From Clostridiales bacterium (lineage in GTDB: Bacteria > Bacillota > Dethiobacteria > Dethiobacterales > Dethiobacteraceae): a stretch of DNA of 64,000 nt. Every line of letters begins with the position of its first letter. The first letter of the stretch is position 1. Below are positions 23,376 through 36,167 of this stretch, piece by piece. Location: contig JAGXRM010000018.1 in assembly GCA_018335855.1 (NCBI GenBank), positions 1 through 64,000 on the forward strand. Direction: 5' to 3'. Under the pieces are notes generated by a model. The model worked only from the letters and a program-made list of their open reading frames with translations, was not told where the DNA came from and ran no database searches. A program made the translations under genes and the position numbers.

Positions 23376-24709
23376 AAATAGCATTCTTGGCTCCAGCCGG
23401 TGCCATGCATAGATACAACGGCAACTTTGGGAAGTCTCTTCATTATGCCCCCCTGACCCTGACAACATTGGCGGCGCTTGTTCCAAAAGAACTTGCTGCA
23501 GAAGTTGTTATCCATGATGAAACTGCAGGAAAAATACCGCTGGAGCTAGATGCAGACATGGTCTGCATAACCTGCATAACCGGAACATCTTCGCGGTGTT
23601 ATGCATATGCAAACTATTTCAGAAGTTTAGGAAAAACTGTAGTCCTGGGAGGAGTACATCCTACTTTGATGCCAGATGAAGCTGCGGAGCATGCCGATGT
23701 TGTGGTTACAGGCTTTGCTGAGCAGAGTTTTCCCCAGATGCTACTGGATTACCAAAATGGAACTTTAAAGTCAAGGTATATCCAGGACATAAACTTTACG
23801 ATCAATAATAGGGTGACGCCAAGACGGGAGTTGCTTAATAGGAAAAGGTACATTACCATGAACAGCATTGAGGCTGTGCGCGGTTGCTCCCTACCCTGCA
23901 CTTTCTGTGCATACCCTGCAGCCTTTGGCAAGACAGTGTACAAAAGGCCGGTGAAGGAGATTATCGCTGAGATCGAAGCGCTGCATTCGAGGGAAGTGCT
24001 CTTCCCAGATGTGAATCTCATTGCTGACCGGGCTTTTGCCGTGGAACTGTTTACAGCATTGATACCCCTGAAAAAAATGTGGTTTGGACTCGTTACATCA
24101 GCTATCGGCATGGATGATGAGCTTATTTCACTATTTCAAAAGAGCGGTTGCAAAGGCCTTCTCATTGGCTTTGAGTCAATAAGTCAGTCTTCCCAGAAAT
24201 TCATACACAAAGGCATAAACAAGGTTATGGAGTACGGTGAGCTTATGAAAAAGCTTCACAACGCAGGAATTGTTGTACAGGGATGCTTTGCCTTTGGTGG
24301 TGACGATGAGGATACTTCGGTCTTTGAGAGGACTGTGGAAATGGTAATTAAAACTAAAATAGACCTGCCGAGATATTCAATTCTTACTCCCTTTCCGAAA
24401 ACAGAATATTACGGACAGCTTGAATTGGAAAATAGGATTGTTGAAAGGGATTGGGCCATGTATGACGTTGAGCACTGCGTCTATATTCCAAAGAAGATGA
24501 CAAAAGATGAATTGGAAGCCGGCACAGAATGGGCCTGGAGGGAGACCTATACATTCAGCTCGATTTTAAAGAGGCTGGCACCTTTCAAAACCAGCCCCAT
24601 TCTCGCTCTTTTTGTCAATTTAGGCTACAGAGGCTATGCAGGTAAATTTGCCACGTTCACAAGAGATGTTATGATTGATAATAGTGACATCCCACAGGTG
24701 AACAGATGA
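23372..24709 (+). CDS. B12-binding radical SAM enzyme (first copy)
   Basis: The 445-residue protein has an N-terminal cobalamin-binding Rossmann domain (about 1-135; VVLGGVHPTLMPDEAAEHAD) and a radical SAM barrel whose cluster motif CSLPCTFC gives cysteines 172, 176 and 179 (CxxxCxxC). The 'GCKGLLIGFES' strand further supports the fold. This class performs methylations or ring and carbon-skeleton changes at unactivated carbons, with methylcobalamin and S-adenosylmethionine. It overlaps both neighbours by four bases (ATGA), so it is translationally coupled to the GH3 gene and to the second radical SAM gene. Confidence 0.9.
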   Translation: MKIAFLAPAGAMHRYNGNFGKSLHYAPLTLTTLAALVPKELAAEVVIHDETAGKIPLELDADMVCITCITGTSSRCYAYANYFRSLGKTVVLGGVHPTLMPDEAAEHADVVVTGFAEQSFPQMLLDYQNGTLKSRYIQDINFTINNRVTPRRELLNRKRYITMNSIEAVRGCSLPCTFCAYPAAFGKTVYKRPVKEIIAEIEALHSREVLFPDVNLIADRAFAVELFTALIPLKKMWFGLVTSAIGMDDELISLFQKSGCKGLLIGFESISQSSQKFIHKGINKVMEYGELMKKLHNAGIVVQGCFAFGGDDEDTSVFERTVEMVIKTKIDLPRYSILTPFPKTEYYGQLELENRIVERDWAMYDVEHCVYIPKKMTKDELEAGTEWAWRETYTFSSILKRLAPFKTSPILALFVNLGYRGYAGKFATFTRDVMIDNSDIPQVNR

Positions 24710-26037
24710 AGATTACATTTATTCTTCCTGCAATAGGTAAAAAGCCCGGACAGAAATATATCGGAACCTGGAAGATGGAGCCGCTAACCATAGCGGTTTT
24801 AAAGGCGCTAACTCCGGAAGATATTGAAACTGAACTCTTCGATGACCGCATTGAGCTAATTAATTATGACACAAAAACAGATCTTGTAGCGATAACTGTT
24901 GAAACCTACACTGCAAAGAGAAGCTACCAGATCGCAGAAGAATTCAAAAAACGCGGCGTCACCGTCGTTATGGGAGGCTACCATACAAGCCTGATACCTG
25001 AGGAAGCCGCTCTCCATGCGGATTGTATTTTTACAGGAAATGCAGAAAAGCTATGGGGTGAGTTGCTTAGGGATTTCAAGGAAAACAGACTGAAAAAAAT
25101 CTACAAAGGTGGCATCGCATTTTCAGATATCCCACCTGACAAAAGTATATTCACCGGGAAAAAATATCTCCCCATCTCTCTGGTGGAAACCGGCAGGGGC
25201 TGCTGCCATTCCTGTGAGTTCTGTGCTATTTCAGGCTACTATAATTGTACCTATTACAAACGGGCTCAGGCTAATATAATCACTGATCTGGAAAAATCCC
25301 CATACAAATATCATTTTTTTGTTGATGATAACCTTATGGCAGATACAGCCAATGCTCAGGCACTTTTTGATAAGATAGCACCACTGAAAAAAAAGTGGGC
25401 TGGTCAGGGAACTCTTACTATGGCTCGGGATCCGGACCTGCTGAAAAGGATGAAAAAGAGCGGCTGTAATCTTATCCTGATCGGGTTTGAATCCCTTGAA
25501 GAAGAGAACTTAAGGCAGATGAACAAGTCTTGGAATATGGCCATTGGAGAACGGAATGAACTTGTAAAAAGAATACATGATGCAGGTATTGGCATCTATG
25601 CAACCTTTGTTTTTGGCTACGATGGTGATACTTCTGAAACCTTCCAGAAGACCTTAGAGTTTGCGGAAAAAAATAAGTTTTACACTGCGGCCTTCAATCA
25701 TCTGCTGCCTTTTCCCGGCACCCCTTTATACAGAAGGCTGAAGGAGGAAGACAGACTTTTGTATGATAAATGGTGGCTTGAGGATGATTATAATTACGGT
25801 GATCTTGCCTTCAAGCCCAAGAATATGTCTCCAGAGCAAATGAGCATGCTTTGCAGGCTTGCAAGAAAAGAATTTTCAAGACTACCTGTAACAATAGGCC
25901 GCGGTATCAGCAGCATGAGACAGACAAGCCCGCTTATGTGGGCGCTGTTCTGGGTTATGAATCTGCGCCTTGGTGAAGAAATTGATGAGAAAATCAATGT
26001 TCCAATAGGGAGAAATTTGGATGAAATGCCGAAATGA
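24706..26037 (+). CDS. B12-binding radical SAM enzyme (second copy)
   Basis: The 443-residue paralogue of the preceding gene has the B12-binding domain at about 1-130 (VTVVMGGYHTSLIPEEAALHAD), cluster motif CCHSCEFC (cysteines 166, 170, 173) and SGCNLILIGFES in the barrel. The two copies have diverged substantially, so they are likely to act on successive intermediates and not as redundant copies. The 3' end overlaps the next gene by 17 bases. Unlike lipid-related HpnJ-type relatives, its partners are GH3 and GNAT genes, so no characterised pathway is matched. Confidence 0.9.
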   Translation: MKITFILPAIGKKPGQKYIGTWKMEPLTIAVLKALTPEDIETELFDDRIELINYDTKTDLVAITVETYTAKRSYQIAEEFKKRGVTVVMGGYHTSLIPEEAALHADCIFTGNAEKLWGELLRDFKENRLKKIYKGGIAFSDIPPDKSIFTGKKYLPISLVETGRGCCHSCEFCAISGYYNCTYYKRAQANIITDLEKSPYKYHFFVDDNLMADTANAQALFDKIAPLKKKWAGQGTLTMARDPDLLKRMKKSGCNLILIGFESLEEENLRQMNKSWNMAIGERNELVKRIHDAGIGIYATFVFGYDGDTSETFQKTLEFAEKNKFYTAAFNHLLPFPGTPLYRRLKEEDRLLYDKWWLEDDYNYGDLAFKPKNMSPEQMSMLCRLARKEFSRLPVTIGRGISSMRQTSPLMWALFWVMNLRLGEEIDEKINVPIGRNLDEMPK

Positions 26038-26926
26038 AAAATTTGCAATAAACCTCGCAAAACCCGAAGATGCAGGGCAACTGCTGAGAATATACGAATG
26101 TGGGGACTTTAAAGGAAATATTTCTGTCCTATACACACGACGGCCTGATCCCTTCAAGTCCTTATTGCTTGAAGGCGAAAAGGTGCTCATACCGATTATC
26201 ACTGATAAAGAGAACGGCATTATAGTTGGAATGGGTGTTTGCATTATTCGGAAGGCTTATATCAATGGTAAAATAAGAAATGTCGGCTACCTGACAGGTC
26301 TGAAAGGACTACCTGAGTACAGAAAGCGCGTACCATTCATTTCCGAAGTTTATAAATATCTGCATGCGTTGACAAAAGATGATGTGGATATTTATTACAC
26401 AACTATCTTAAAAGAGAATGAAAGTGTTCAGAAGATGCTAGAGAAGAAAAGAAAAAACATGCCTGAATACAGAAGCATAGGAGAATATACTGTATACTGC
26501 TTCAAAACCGGCACTTCACTGAAGGAAAAAGGTTACACTCTGGAAATTGGGAACATAACGGAACTGGAGCGACGATACAATGACGGTTCGGGTAGTTTTA
26601 ACTTTTCACCGATTAATGTGAATCTACATGGGTTGCGAGACGAAGATACATATGTCCTCCGCAATCATACTGGAGAAGCTGTGGCGTCCTGTGCAGTCTG
26701 GAACCAGCAGAGCTACAAGCAGTATGTGATTACCCAATACAGGGGGATATACCGATATTTAAAAAGGTTTCCGCTGAAATTAACGGGTTATCCCAATCTG
26801 CCCCAAGAAAATATTCCTGCAAACTATGGAAGTATTGCGCTACTAACTGTCAAAGGTAATGATCCGCTATTGGCAGAGTATTTTATCAGAAGAGTGGCCG
26901 AAAAATCGGAGAACTATGCCTTCTAA
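26021..26926 (+). CDS. GNAT-family acyltransferase, last gene of the GH3/radical-SAM cluster
   Basis: The 301-residue product's first 150 residues show a GNAT fold (FAINLAKPEDAGQLLRIYE, then GYLTGLKGLPEYRKRVPFIS as the acyl-CoA pyrophosphate loop region). The second half (about 165-301) is a second GNAT-like lobe, giving a two-lobed protein. It begins inside the radical SAM gene (17-base overlap) and ends the operon. The following 370 bases contain no gene. A role as N-acyltransferase in a small-molecule pathway is inferred from context. Confidence 0.7.
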   Translation: MKCRNEKFAINLAKPEDAGQLLRIYECGDFKGNISVLYTRRPDPFKSLLLEGEKVLIPIITDKENGIIVGMGVCIIRKAYINGKIRNVGYLTGLKGLPEYRKRVPFISEVYKYLHALTKDDVDIYYTTILKENESVQKMLEKKRKNMPEYRSIGEYTVYCFKTGTSLKEKGYTLEIGNITELERRYNDGSGSFNFSPINVNLHGLRDEDTYVLRNHTGEAVASCAVWNQQSYKQYVITQYRGIYRYLKRFPLKLTGYPNLPQENIPANYGSIALLTVKGNDPLLAEYFIRRVAEKSENYAF

Positions 26927-27300
26927 TGCTAGGTCTTTTTGAAAATCACCCATATATAAGTTCCATGGATAGATTAAAATGTATAAAGTACCAGAGCCGC
27001 CTATACACGGTTCATTGGCAGGGCAATTCCCTTACACTAGATAACAGACCGGTAAATCTTGAGGTTGGATTGCTTTAATATTGATGCTGCTCCTGAAAGA
27101 TTGTACTCACTGTCAACTCAGCATTCCATAGTTAACCTCACAAGAAAATATTATACATAGTCTTAAACCATCATCTGTCTGATGATGTTAAAATGAAAAA
27201 TAAGGGGCAGCAATTGCCGCCCCTTAACTCAGTGATGGTTTAAGAAACTCCATTCTCTTGAACCAATTGGTAGCTCAATTGAAAAACCCTATGCGATAAT
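26927..27300. other. Convergent intergenic region with no gene
   Basis: This stretch lies between the rightward GH3/radical-SAM operon and the leftward katG. The only notable structure is the nested inverted repeat at 27161-27245. The first 230 bases show no ORF, hairpin or promoter of note. Confidence 0.5.
27161..27245. repeat. Nested inverted repeat, probable bidirectional terminator
   Basis: Outer arms TCTTAAACCATCA (27161-27173) and TGATGGTTTAAGA (27233-27245) are a perfect 13-bp inverted repeat. They enclose an almost perfect 24-base palindrome AAGGGGCAGCAATTGC... (27202-27225). The inner hairpin can end transcripts arriving from either side. The outer arms make the whole 85-bp unit look like a small transposon-derived element. 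Confidence 0.55.
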
Positions 27301-29951
<2,651 letters not shown>

Positions 29952-29987
29952 CTAATATCTGATAGGTTCAAATATAATAAGTTATAA

Positions 29988-30010
29988 ATAATTGTAATGA
30001 TTACAATTAT
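29988..30010. promoter_or_regulatory. PerR box upstream of perR-katG
   Basis: ATAATTGTAAT-G-ATTACAATTAT is a perfect 11-1-11 inverted repeat. Its core TTGTAATGATTACAA fits the 7-1-7 PerR/Fur-family operator (TTATAATnATTATAA) with one change per arm. It is 37 bases upstream of the perR start on the minus strand, well placed for autoregulation. Confidence 0.75.
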
Positions 30011-30108
30011 ATTGTATCTATAAAGATACGTGTTGTAATGAATAAATTATTAAATTTGATGATGAAGAGATTGCGAGGATAATTGTATGTGAAGGAGAGA
30101 GAATTGCT

Positions 30109-30510
30109 ATGCTGCAAAAGATTCATCTGCTTACAACCGGGCGCTCTGAAATGATAAAAATAACCGAACAGGTACGTGAGGCCATCCGACAGTCGGGAGC
30201 GCTGGAAGGCCTCGTCACGGTTTATTGCCCCCATACAACGGCTGGAATCACTATTAATGAAGGAGCCGACCCGGATGTGGCCCGGGACATTCTTCTGCAC
30301 TTGGATGAACTTTTCCCATGGGAGCATCCACTATACCAGCACGGTGAGGGTAACTCGGCTGCCCATCTCAAAGCGAGCACGATAGGAGCATCGCAGGCGA
30401 TTCCTGTCGTGAATGGTGATGTATCCCTGGGCACTTGGCAGGCTATCTATTTCTGCGAGTTCGACGGGCCACGCAACAGAACATACTTGATTAAAGTGAT
30501 ACAAGGATGA
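30109..30510 (+). CDS. yjbQ: YjbQ/UPF0047-family protein
   Basis: This 133-residue single-domain protein has the UPF0047 signature TVYCPHTTAGITINEGADPD (about 43-62) and the conserved HLKASTIGAS..VPVVNGD-like segment (about 88-107) with the final LGTWQAIYFCEFDGPR motif. Some family members have thiamine-phosphate synthase side activity, but the physiological role is unsettled. GAAGGAGAGAG precedes the ATG. The gene stands alone, followed by a terminator. The divergent perR box region lies about 100 bases upstream. Confidence 0.9.
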   Translation: MLQKIHLLTTGRSEMIKITEQVREAIRQSGALEGLVTVYCPHTTAGITINEGADPDVARDILLHLDELFPWEHPLYQHGEGNSAAHLKASTIGASQAIPVVNGDVSLGTWQAIYFCEFDGPRNRTYLIKVIQG

Positions 30511-30562
30511 TTGAAGGAGAGGATTAATTTGGTTGTTGAAGGAGAAAAGAATCGCTTACATG

Positions 30563-30600
30563 AAAGAGGTGGTTGCAGCTGCTCAACCACCTCTTTGTCA
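30563..30600. terminator. Terminator between yjbQ and purL
   Basis: AAAGAGGTGGTTG (30563-30575) and CAACCACCTCTTT (30584-30596) form a perfect 13-bp stem with T- and A-rich flanks, able to serve both convergent genes. Confidence 0.8.
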
Positions 30601-30631
30601 TACTTTTCATTGTGTGTTTTTACAATTAGAT

Positions 30632-33600
30632 TTAGGATTTAAAGTAGTTAACGCCAGCTTCAAACAAAAGCTGGTCCTTAACGCCTGGAATATTAATATA
30701 AAGGTTTTTACCGATTCTTTCGGAGTGACCCATTTTCCCTAATATCCTGCCATCGGGACTGGTAATTCCCTCCACTGCATAATGGGAGCTGTTCGGGTTA
30801 AACCGGATGTCTAAGGATGGTTGGCCTTCATAATCTACATATTGGGTAGCAATTTGACCATTTGTAATCATCTGGTTCATTTCTGCTTCATTGGCAATAA
30901 AGCGACCTTCTCCATGGGAAATGGCGATTTGATGAATATCTCCCACCTGTACATTTTGAAACCATGGAGATAAGACAGATGCTATCTTGGTTTGCACCAT
31001 TCCGGACATATGGCGGCCAATGTTGTTAAAGGTTAATGTTGGCTGGGTTTCGCTAATTTCCCGGATTTCACCATAGGGTACAAGCCCTAGCTTAATTAAT
31101 GCCTGAAACCCGTTACAGATACCCAGCATTAAACCATCTCTATTATTCAGGAGATCCATAACAGCTTCCTGCAACCATGGATTGCGAAAGAATGTGGCAA
31201 TAAATTTGCCAGAACCATCAGGTTCATCGCCGGCACTGAAGCCGCCTGGAAGCATGATGATTTGCGATTGCTTGATTTTTACGGCCATTGCTTTGATTGA
31301 TTCTTCTATCGCTGAAGCGGTGAGGTTATTAATAACAAATACATCTGTTTGGGCTCCTGCCAGTTCAAATCTTTTCTTCGTATCATATTCGCAGTTGGTC
31401 CCTGGGAATACAGGAATTAATACCCGGGGCTTGACCGCCTTTACTTTAGACGTAGCCTGTCCACGCCGGTTATATGCTATGGCAAGTGGTGCAGCCACCT
31501 TTGTTTCAGCAGTCTTTGTGGGAAAAACACTTTCCAGGGGCGCTTCCCAATACTGTTGGGCTTCCTGAAGGCCGATGATAATATCACCAATTTCAATTGC
31601 TTCTTTTCTCTGGGTATGACCAAGCAGTCTGTAGGGAATATCAGTAAAGATATCCTGTAAATCCACATTCATGGGTACCTCAACCACAAGACTGCCATAG
31701 TCTGGAGCAAAGAACAGTTTGCTATGCTCGGTAAGATCATGATCTGCTACTTTGAAGCCAATCCTGTTACCAAAAGACATTTTACTTATGGCTTCGGATA
31801 TACCGCCACTCCTTACGGGGTAAGCAGCCAGGATTTTACCTGTATGAATCAACTGAGTGATGCCGATATATATTTTACCTAAAGAATCAAAATTCGGCAA
31901 TTCGAAAGAATCTCTTTCTATAGGGATTAATACGACCTGGCTATTCACTTCTTTAAACTCAGGAGAAATAACGTTTCTGACATCCACTGTATCTACGGCA
32001 AAGGCGACTAATGTGGGAGGTACATCAAGCTCTTTAAACGTGCCGGACATGCTGTCTTTGCCGCCAATAGCAGGAATTCCGAGCTGCATTTGGGCGAAGT
32101 GTGCACCTAACAATGCACTAAAGGGCTTGCCCCATTTTTTGCTGTCTTTTCCCAGCTTTTCGAAATACTCTTGCAGGGTTAAGCGGATATTTTGATAATT
32201 TCCACCCATGGCTACAATTTTTGAGACTGCCTCAACCACTGCATATAAAGCGCCATGAAAGGGACTCCATTTGGCCATTTGTGCATTATAGCCGAAGGTC
32301 ATAAGCGTGCCTGTGCTGGTATCACCGGATTCCACCGGTAATTTAGCGGCCATACCGATAGCGGGAGTCGCTTGATATTTGCCACCAAAGGGCATGAGCA
32401 CGGTAGCGGCACCGATGGAGCTATCGAAGCATTCCACCAATCCACGCTGAGAGCATACATTCAAGTCTTGTAAATTGTCCAGCCAGGCTTTTTTTATGTC
32501 TAAGGAAATGTTTGCAGTTTTTTGATTAAAGTAGTTTTCTGCGGTAAGCGGCTCCTGTACGTAGACTTCAGTATGCTGCTGAACCCCATTTGTATCTAAG
32601 AAGTCTCTATTTATATCCACGATGGTTTTATTACGCCAAAGCATTTTTAGCCGCCTGTCTGAGGTTACGACCGCCACCTCTACGGCTTCAAGATTCTCGG
32701 ATTGAGCTAAAGCTTGAAAGTGCTTTGCGTCCTCTTTTGATACAACTACAGCCATTCGCTCTTGAGACTCAGAAATTGCAAGCTCGGTACCATCTAAGCC
32801 TTCATATTTCTTGGGCACTACATCCAAATTAATGACTAACCCATCCGTTAATTCGCCTATGGCAACAGAAACACCACCGGCCCCAAAGTCATTACATCTT
32901 TTGATGAGTCTGCTAGCTTGGGGGTTTCTAAATAACCGTTGTATCTTTCTTTCTGTAAGTGGGTTCCCTTTTTGGACTTCAGCACCGCAGTTATAGATGG
33001 ATTCTTCAGTATGTTCTACAGAAGAACCTGTGGCGCCCCCGCAACCATCCCGACCGGTTCTGCCGCCTAAAAGAATTACCACGTCTCCGGTTGTGGGCTT
33101 TTCTCTGACAACATTTTTCTTAGGAGCTGCCCCAATAACTGCGCCGATCTCCATTCGCTTGGCAATAAAGCCTTCATCATATACTTCTGCCACCTGGCCT
33201 GTTGCCAGTCCAATTTGATTGCCATAGGAACTGTATCCAGCCGCTGCACCCGTTGTAATCTTTCGCTGCGGTAGCTTTCCTGGCAGTGTTTCCGAGATAC
33301 TCACTCTAGGGTCACCGCTTCCTGTCACCCGCATTGCCTGGTACACATAAACACGGCCGGAAAGAGGGTCTCTAATGGCACCCCCCAGACAGGTGGCGGC
33401 ACCGCCAAAAGGCTCAATTTCGGTAGGATGATTATGGGTCTCGTTTTTAAACATCACTAACCAATCTTCTTTTTTACCGTCAATATCTGCTTCAACCATG
33501 ATGCTGCAGGCATTAATCTCATCTGAAAGGTCTAAATCTGGTAGTTTGCCTTCCTTCTTTAGTTTTTTCATCCCCAGCACAGCAATGTCCATGAGGCAAA

Positions 33601-34417
33601 TATCTCTTTCCTCAGAACCATAGACAAAGTTGCGGTCACTAAGGTAGGCTTCATATGCTTTTTTAATGGGCAGTCCTAAGCCATTTTCTTCTATTGATAC
33701 CTTGTCTATGCTGGTTGAAAACGTAGTATGTCTGCAGTGATCCGACCAATAGGTATCTATGGCTTTCATTTCCGTTAATGTGGGGTTTCTTTTTTCTTCA
33801 TCTCTAAAGTAAGCCTGGCAAAACTTAAAATCTTCAAAGCTCATAACAAAGCCCATTGCTTCTTGATAGGATGATAGGTTTTCATCCTTCATTTCAATAA
33901 AACCATCAAGGACGGCTACATCCTCGGGGGTGATTATTTCCATTTCCAATGACGAGGGTTTCTGCATAGAGGCTTCACGGGAATCAACTGGATTAATACA
34001 ATAGTCTTTAATCTTTCGGAAATAGTCTTCAGAAATTTCTCCGTAACATAAAATCAACTTAGCAGAAAGAATGGTTGGTGGTTCTCCCTGGGTTAAAATC
34101 TGAATACACTGAGCAGCCGAATCTGCCCGTTGATCATATTGACCAGGCAAGTACTCCATTGCGAAGTGTTTTAAGCCGTCTTCTATTTCAATATCCTCAT
34201 CGTAGACAAAATCTACATTAGGCTCAGAAAATATAGTTTTTCTAGCTTGGTTGTAATCTTCATCGGAGATACCAGAAATATCGTAGCGGTTAATAATCCT
34301 AACTCGTTCAAGACCTGCTATGCCTAAATTCTCCTTTAAATCCAAGTACAAGTGTTGTGCCTCAATATCAAACCCTGGTTTTTTTTCTACAAAGATACGT
34401 CTCACAGTATTATTCAA
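30632..34417 (-). CDS. purL: Phosphoribosylformylglycinamidine synthase, single-chain PurL
   Basis: The 1261-residue protein is the large fused FGAM synthase, which makes FGAM from FGAR, glutamine and ATP in purine synthesis. In order: an N-terminal PurS-like domain, a linker with YWSDHCRHTTFST, the two AIR-synthase-like halves (FKNETHNHPTEIEPFGGAAT in the first, KDSMSG in the second), and the C-terminal glutaminase (GTNCEYDT, GGFSAGDEP, catalytic cysteine in GICNGFQAL, and the His of the SSHYAVEG/GKMGHSER end). It stands alone, without other pur genes, as is frequent for this version in Clostridia. No purine riboswitch was seen in the 270-base upstream gap. Confidence 0.95.
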   Translation of the reverse strand: MNNTVRRIFVEKKPGFDIEAQHLYLDLKENLGIAGLERVRIINRYDISGISDEDYNQARKTIFSEPNVDFVYDEDIEIEDGLKHFAMEYLPGQYDQRADSAAQCIQILTQGEPPTILSAKLILCYGEISEDYFRKIKDYCINPVDSREASMQKPSSLEMEIITPEDVAVLDGFIEMKDENLSSYQEAMGFVMSFEDFKFCQAYFRDEEKRNPTLTEMKAIDTYWSDHCRHTTFSTSIDKVSIEENGLGLPIKKAYEAYLSDRNFVYGSEERDICLMDIAVLGMKKLKKEGKLPDLDLSDEINACSIMVEADIDGKKEDWLVMFKNETHNHPTEIEPFGGAATCLGGAIRDPLSGRVYVYQAMRVTGSGDPRVSISETLPGKLPQRKITTGAAAGYSSYGNQIGLATGQVAEVYDEGFIAKRMEIGAVIGAAPKKNVVREKPTTGDVVILLGGRTGRDGCGGATGSSVEHTEESIYNCGAEVQKGNPLTERKIQRLFRNPQASRLIKRCNDFGAGGVSVAIGELTDGLVINLDVVPKKYEGLDGTELAISESQERMAVVVSKEDAKHFQALAQSENLEAVEVAVVTSDRRLKMLWRNKTIVDINRDFLDTNGVQQHTEVYVQEPLTAENYFNQKTANISLDIKKAWLDNLQDLNVCSQRGLVECFDSSIGAATVLMPFGGKYQATPAIGMAAKLPVESGDTSTGTLMTFGYNAQMAKWSPFHGALYAVVEAVSKIVAMGGNYQNIRLTLQEYFEKLGKDSKKWGKPFSALLGAHFAQMQLGIPAIGGKDSMSGTFKELDVPPTLVAFAVDTVDVRNVISPEFKEVNSQVVLIPIERDSFELPNFDSLGKIYIGITQLIHTGKILAAYPVRSGGISEAISKMSFGNRIGFKVADHDLTEHSKLFFAPDYGSLVVEVPMNVDLQDIFTDIPYRLLGHTQRKEAIEIGDIIIGLQEAQQYWEAPLESVFPTKTAETKVAAPLAIAYNRRGQATSKVKAVKPRVLIPVFPGTNCEYDTKKRFELAGAQTDVFVINNLTASAIEESIKAMAVKIKQSQIIMLPGGFSAGDEPDGSGKFIATFFRNPWLQEAVMDLLNNRDGLMLGICNGFQALIKLGLVPYGEIREISETQPTLTFNNIGRHMSGMVQTKIASVLSPWFQNVQVGDIHQIAISHGEGRFIANEAEMNQMITNGQIATQYVDYEGQPSLDIRFNPNSSHYAVEGITSPDGRILGKMGHSERIGKNLYINIPGVKDQLLFEAGVNYFKS

Positions 34418-34691
34418 ATGCTAACCCCCATTTCTATTGAGACAATTAATTAGCTGCATATATATTTTAATATAGTCACGATATAATGTACATAGTCATC
34501 CCGCAAACGTTAGGGTCAAAATTAACTGCTACTATATTGGAAAGCCTTATGAGGAGTCTAACAATTTGCTATTTTGCGGATGAGGAAAGGGCATAATGAA
34601 TTGACAGTGTTTATTATTATATTAGCGTTTATAGAAAAAATTGGGTATAAAAGATAAAAGGCAAAAGAGGAAAAGGAGAAAATGAGATACG

Positions 34692-36167
34692 ATGACAAAG
34701 GGAAAAGCAATAATTGAAACAGGATGGAACTTTGACAACAGTTATGCCCGTCTGCCGAAATCATTTTTTACCAGCCTTAACCCAGTCACTGTACGCTCAC
34801 CGAAGTTGATTATTCTCAATTATTCGTTGGCAACATTCCTGGGGTTGAATGTCCAGGCACTGCAAAGCAAAGATGGTGTAGCGGTGCTTGCTGGCAACCA
34901 GATTCCTGAGGGTGCTTTGCCGCTTGCGCAAGCTTATGCAGGGCATCAGTTTGGTCATTTTACGATGTTGGGGGACGGCCGGGCGGTGCTACTTGGCGAG
35001 CAGATCACGCCAGTAGGTGAACGGTTTGATATTCAACTCAAGGGTTCAGGACAAACACCATATTCCCGTCGGGGAGATGGTCGGGCGACACTTGGACCGA
35101 TGCTACGCGAATATATTATCAGCGAAGCAATGCATGCACTTGGTATTGCGACCACCCGCAGCCTGGCGGTGGTGACAACCGGTGAGTCAGTTATCCGCGA
35201 AACCAATCTGCCTGGAGCAATTCTGACCCGTGTAGCTGCCAGTCATTTGCGCGTCGGTACCTTTCAATATGTTGCAAAATGGGGAACAATTGAGGAAATA
35301 AGGATTTTGGCGGACTATACATTACAGCGACATTTTCCAGAAGTTGACGCTACCCTGAACCGCTATCTAGCGCTCCTTCAGGAAGTAATCAAGCGTCAGG
35401 CCGGGTTGATAGCCAAATGGCAGCTGGTTGGTTTTATTCACGGGGTCATGAACACCGACAACATGGCCCTTAGCGGAGAAACTATTGATTATGGTCCTTG
35501 CGCCTTCATGGATGCCTATGATCCGGCAACGGTATTCAGTTCCATTGACGCTCAAGGGCGCTATGCATATGGTAATCAGCCGAGTATTGCCGGGTGGAAT
35601 TTGGCGCGATTTGCCGAAACCCTTTTACCGCTGCTGCATGAGGATGAGGCGCAGGCTGTCAAGCTGGCCCAGGATGCGATTTCAGAATTTCCTGAGTTGT
35701 ACCACCGTAACTGGCTCGCGGGAATGAGAGCGAAACTAGGAATCTTTAATGAAGAGGTACAGGATGAATCTCTAATTGACGGACTGCTCAGGATGATGGA
35801 GGAAGGTCATGCGGACTATACGAATACCTTCCGGGCATTAACGTTTGAAACGCCGGAGGATACGACCCTGTTTGGCACCACAGAGTTTACTCAGTGGCAT
35901 GAGCTGTGGCAGGCGAGACTAGGTAGGCAGCAGGAACCGAAAGCATCCTCGTACCAGTTGATGCGGAACTCCAATCCTGCGATAATCCCTCGCAACCACC
36001 GGGTAGAAACAGCACTAGAGGCCGCAGTGGAGCAAGGGGACTACAGCGTAATGGAGCAACTTCTTCATGTTCTTTCAAGCCCCTACACGCACTCCCCCGA
36101 ACAGGCTGATTACTGCGCACTGCCTGCGCCATCAACACGTCCTTACCGAACCTTTTGCGGAACCTGA
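34692..36167 (+). CDS. selO: Protein adenylyltransferase SelO (YdiU)
   Basis: The 491-residue pseudokinase-fold protein is complete. It has [20 protein letters not shown] (about 84-103), the [20 protein letters not shown] segment (about 126-145), and the catalytic [20 protein letters not shown] (about 247-266) holding the Asn and Asp ligands of the active site. It ends in the family's conserved YRTFCGT tail, so no truncation is present. SelO transfers AMP from ATP to Ser, Thr or Tyr of target proteins and is linked to redox stress. AAAGGAG precedes the ATG by about 13 bases, slightly long. Confidence 0.93.
   Translation: MTKGKAIIETGWNFDNSYARLPKSFFTSLNPVTVRSPKLIILNYSLATFLGLNVQALQSKDGVAVLAGNQIPEGALPLAQAYAGHQFGHFTMLGDGRAVLLGEQITPVGERFDIQLKGSGQTPYSRRGDGRATLGPMLREYIISEAMHALGIATTRSLAVVTTGESVIRETNLPGAILTRVAASHLRVGTFQYVAKWGTIEEIRILADYTLQRHFPEVDATLNRYLALLQEVIKRQAGLIAKWQLVGFIHGVMNTDNMALSGETIDYGPCAFMDAYDPATVFSSIDAQGRYAYGNQPSIAGWNLARFAETLLPLLHEDEAQAVKLAQDAISEFPELYHRNWLAGMRAKLGIFNEEVQDESLIDGLLRMMEEGHADYTNTFRALTFETPEDTTLFGTTEFTQWHELWQARLGRQQEPKASSYQLMRNSNPAIIPRNHRVETALEAAVEQGDYSVMEQLLHVLSSPYTHSPEQADYCALPAPSTRPYRTFCGT

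Noticed and set aside
34418-34691. Purine riboswitch or PurR site upstream of purL
   Set aside because: I could not find the conserved purine-aptamer core or a PurBox pair in this AT-rich gap.
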